6,530 nucleotides of DNA from a bacterium UBP3_UBA6266 (GTDB taxonomy: Bacteria; Auribacterota; UBA6266), in NCBI GenBank assembly GCA_002440765.1, contig DJVC01000106.1, positions 1 to 6,530 on the forward strand, in the 5' to 3' direction. Positions 6,071 through 6,530 of this stretch are shown piece by piece. The position numbers and the translations under genes are program-made. Position 1 is the stretch's first letter. Each line of letters begins with the position of its first letter. Under the pieces are notes generated by a model, which worked only from the letters and a program-made list of their open reading frames with translations, searched no databases and was not told the origin of the DNA.

Positions 6071-6530
6071 ATGATAAAAGTCGGTATCGGCCATGATGTT
6101 CATGCTTTTTCACGCGACAGAAAACTGGTGATTGGCGGTGTTGATATCCCGTTTGAGATGGGTTTATCGGGACACTCCGATGCCGATGTCCTTACACATG
6201 CGATCTGCGATGCCTTGCTGGGAGCTTTGGGGGAAGGCGATATCGGTTTGAAGTTTCCTGATAACGACCCGAAATACAAAAACATCCGCAGTCTGGAATT
6301 ACTGAAGAACGTATGCGGAGAAGTGGACAGGAGGAACTATAGAATTCACAATGTTGATTCCATAGTAGTCGCCCAGGCTCCGAAAATCCAGCCGTTTGTC
6401 CCCGGCATGAAAAAAACTCTGGCCGACTGTCTTGGAATAGGCGAGAATTTTATCAATATCAAGGCGACGACCACAGAAGGGTTGGGGTTTGCCGGCAGAA
6501 AAGAAGGCATATCCGCATTTGCCGTCGTGC
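6071..6530 (+). CDS. ispF: 2-C-methyl-D-erythritol 2,4-cyclodiphosphate synthase (3' end cut by window)
   Basis: 153 complete codons are present with no stop, and the window ends one base later. Family proteins are about 155-160 residues, so only a few residues should be missing. IspF converts CDP-methylerythritol 2-phosphate to the cyclic diphosphate and releases CMP, the fifth MEP step; it works as a cytoplasmic homotrimer with active sites between subunits. The zinc ligands are visible: D9 and H11 in IGHDVHAF, and H43 in the run LSGHSDADVLTHA (32-44), which also supplies H35 and S36. DIGLKFPDNDPKYKN (57-71) and KATTTEGLGFAGRKEGI (131-147) are further family signatures. It starts 5 bases after ispD. 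The intermediate kinase gene ispE is not in the window, as is usual for this gene pair. Confidence 0.96.
   Translation, partial: MIKVGIGHDVHAFSRDRKLVIGGVDIPFEMGLSGHSDADVLTHAICDALLGALGEGDIGLKFPDNDPKYKNIRSLELLKNVCGEVDRRNYRIHNVDSIVVAQAPKIQPFVPGMKKTLADCLGIGENFINIKATTTEGLGFAGRKEGISAFAVV

Overview
The window is a tightly packed, single-strand (+) gene cluster from a diderm (outer-membrane-bearing) bacterium. All seven genes point the same way. Gaps run from a 4-base overlap to 43 bases, and I see no tRNA, rRNA, CRISPR array, insertion sequence, convincing internal promoter or terminator. Both ends cut through genes: the left end holds the last 20 codons of an MlaE-type permease, and the right end stops inside ispF close to its expected C-terminus.

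Layout. Bases 2-1791 carry an MCE/Mla-type lipid transport module: mlaE (3' end), mlaF (ATPase) and mlaD (membrane-anchored MCE protein). These act between the inner membrane and periplasm and imply an outer membrane. radA/sms (DNA recombination branch-migration ATPase) follows, overlapping the mlaD stop by one base. Next is a secreted or membrane-anchored protein with a small N-terminal beta domain and six TPR repeats, whose function is unknown. The last three genes are a membrane PIN-TRAM protein of the YacL family, ispD and ispF. The ispD and ispF enzymes catalyse the third and fifth steps of the MEP isoprenoid pathway.

Context. From general knowledge, the order radA-disA-yacL-ispD-ispF is the classical Bacillus/Clostridium arrangement. 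Here that order is kept, but the place of disA (diadenylate cyclase) is taken by the TPR gene, and an Mla lipid-transport module sits upstream. A Firmicutes-like housekeeping order joined to a diderm envelope module suggests one of the uncultured or poorly sampled diderm phyla (Omnitrophota/Elusimicrobiota-like lineages are plausible). This assignment is an inference from gene content only. The base composition looks slightly A+T-rich and uniform, with no sign of recent transfer.

How the genes may work together. The close spacing, TAATG and ATGA overlaps and repeated Shine-Dalgarno sequences support co-transcription and partly coupled translation. The shared theme, if there is one, is envelope growth: MEP products feed polyprenyl lipid carriers, and Mla proteins move phospholipids. 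RadA and YacL look like historical passengers of an old conserved cluster. No clearly new biological system is visible. The least explained element is the TPR protein at 3156-4358.
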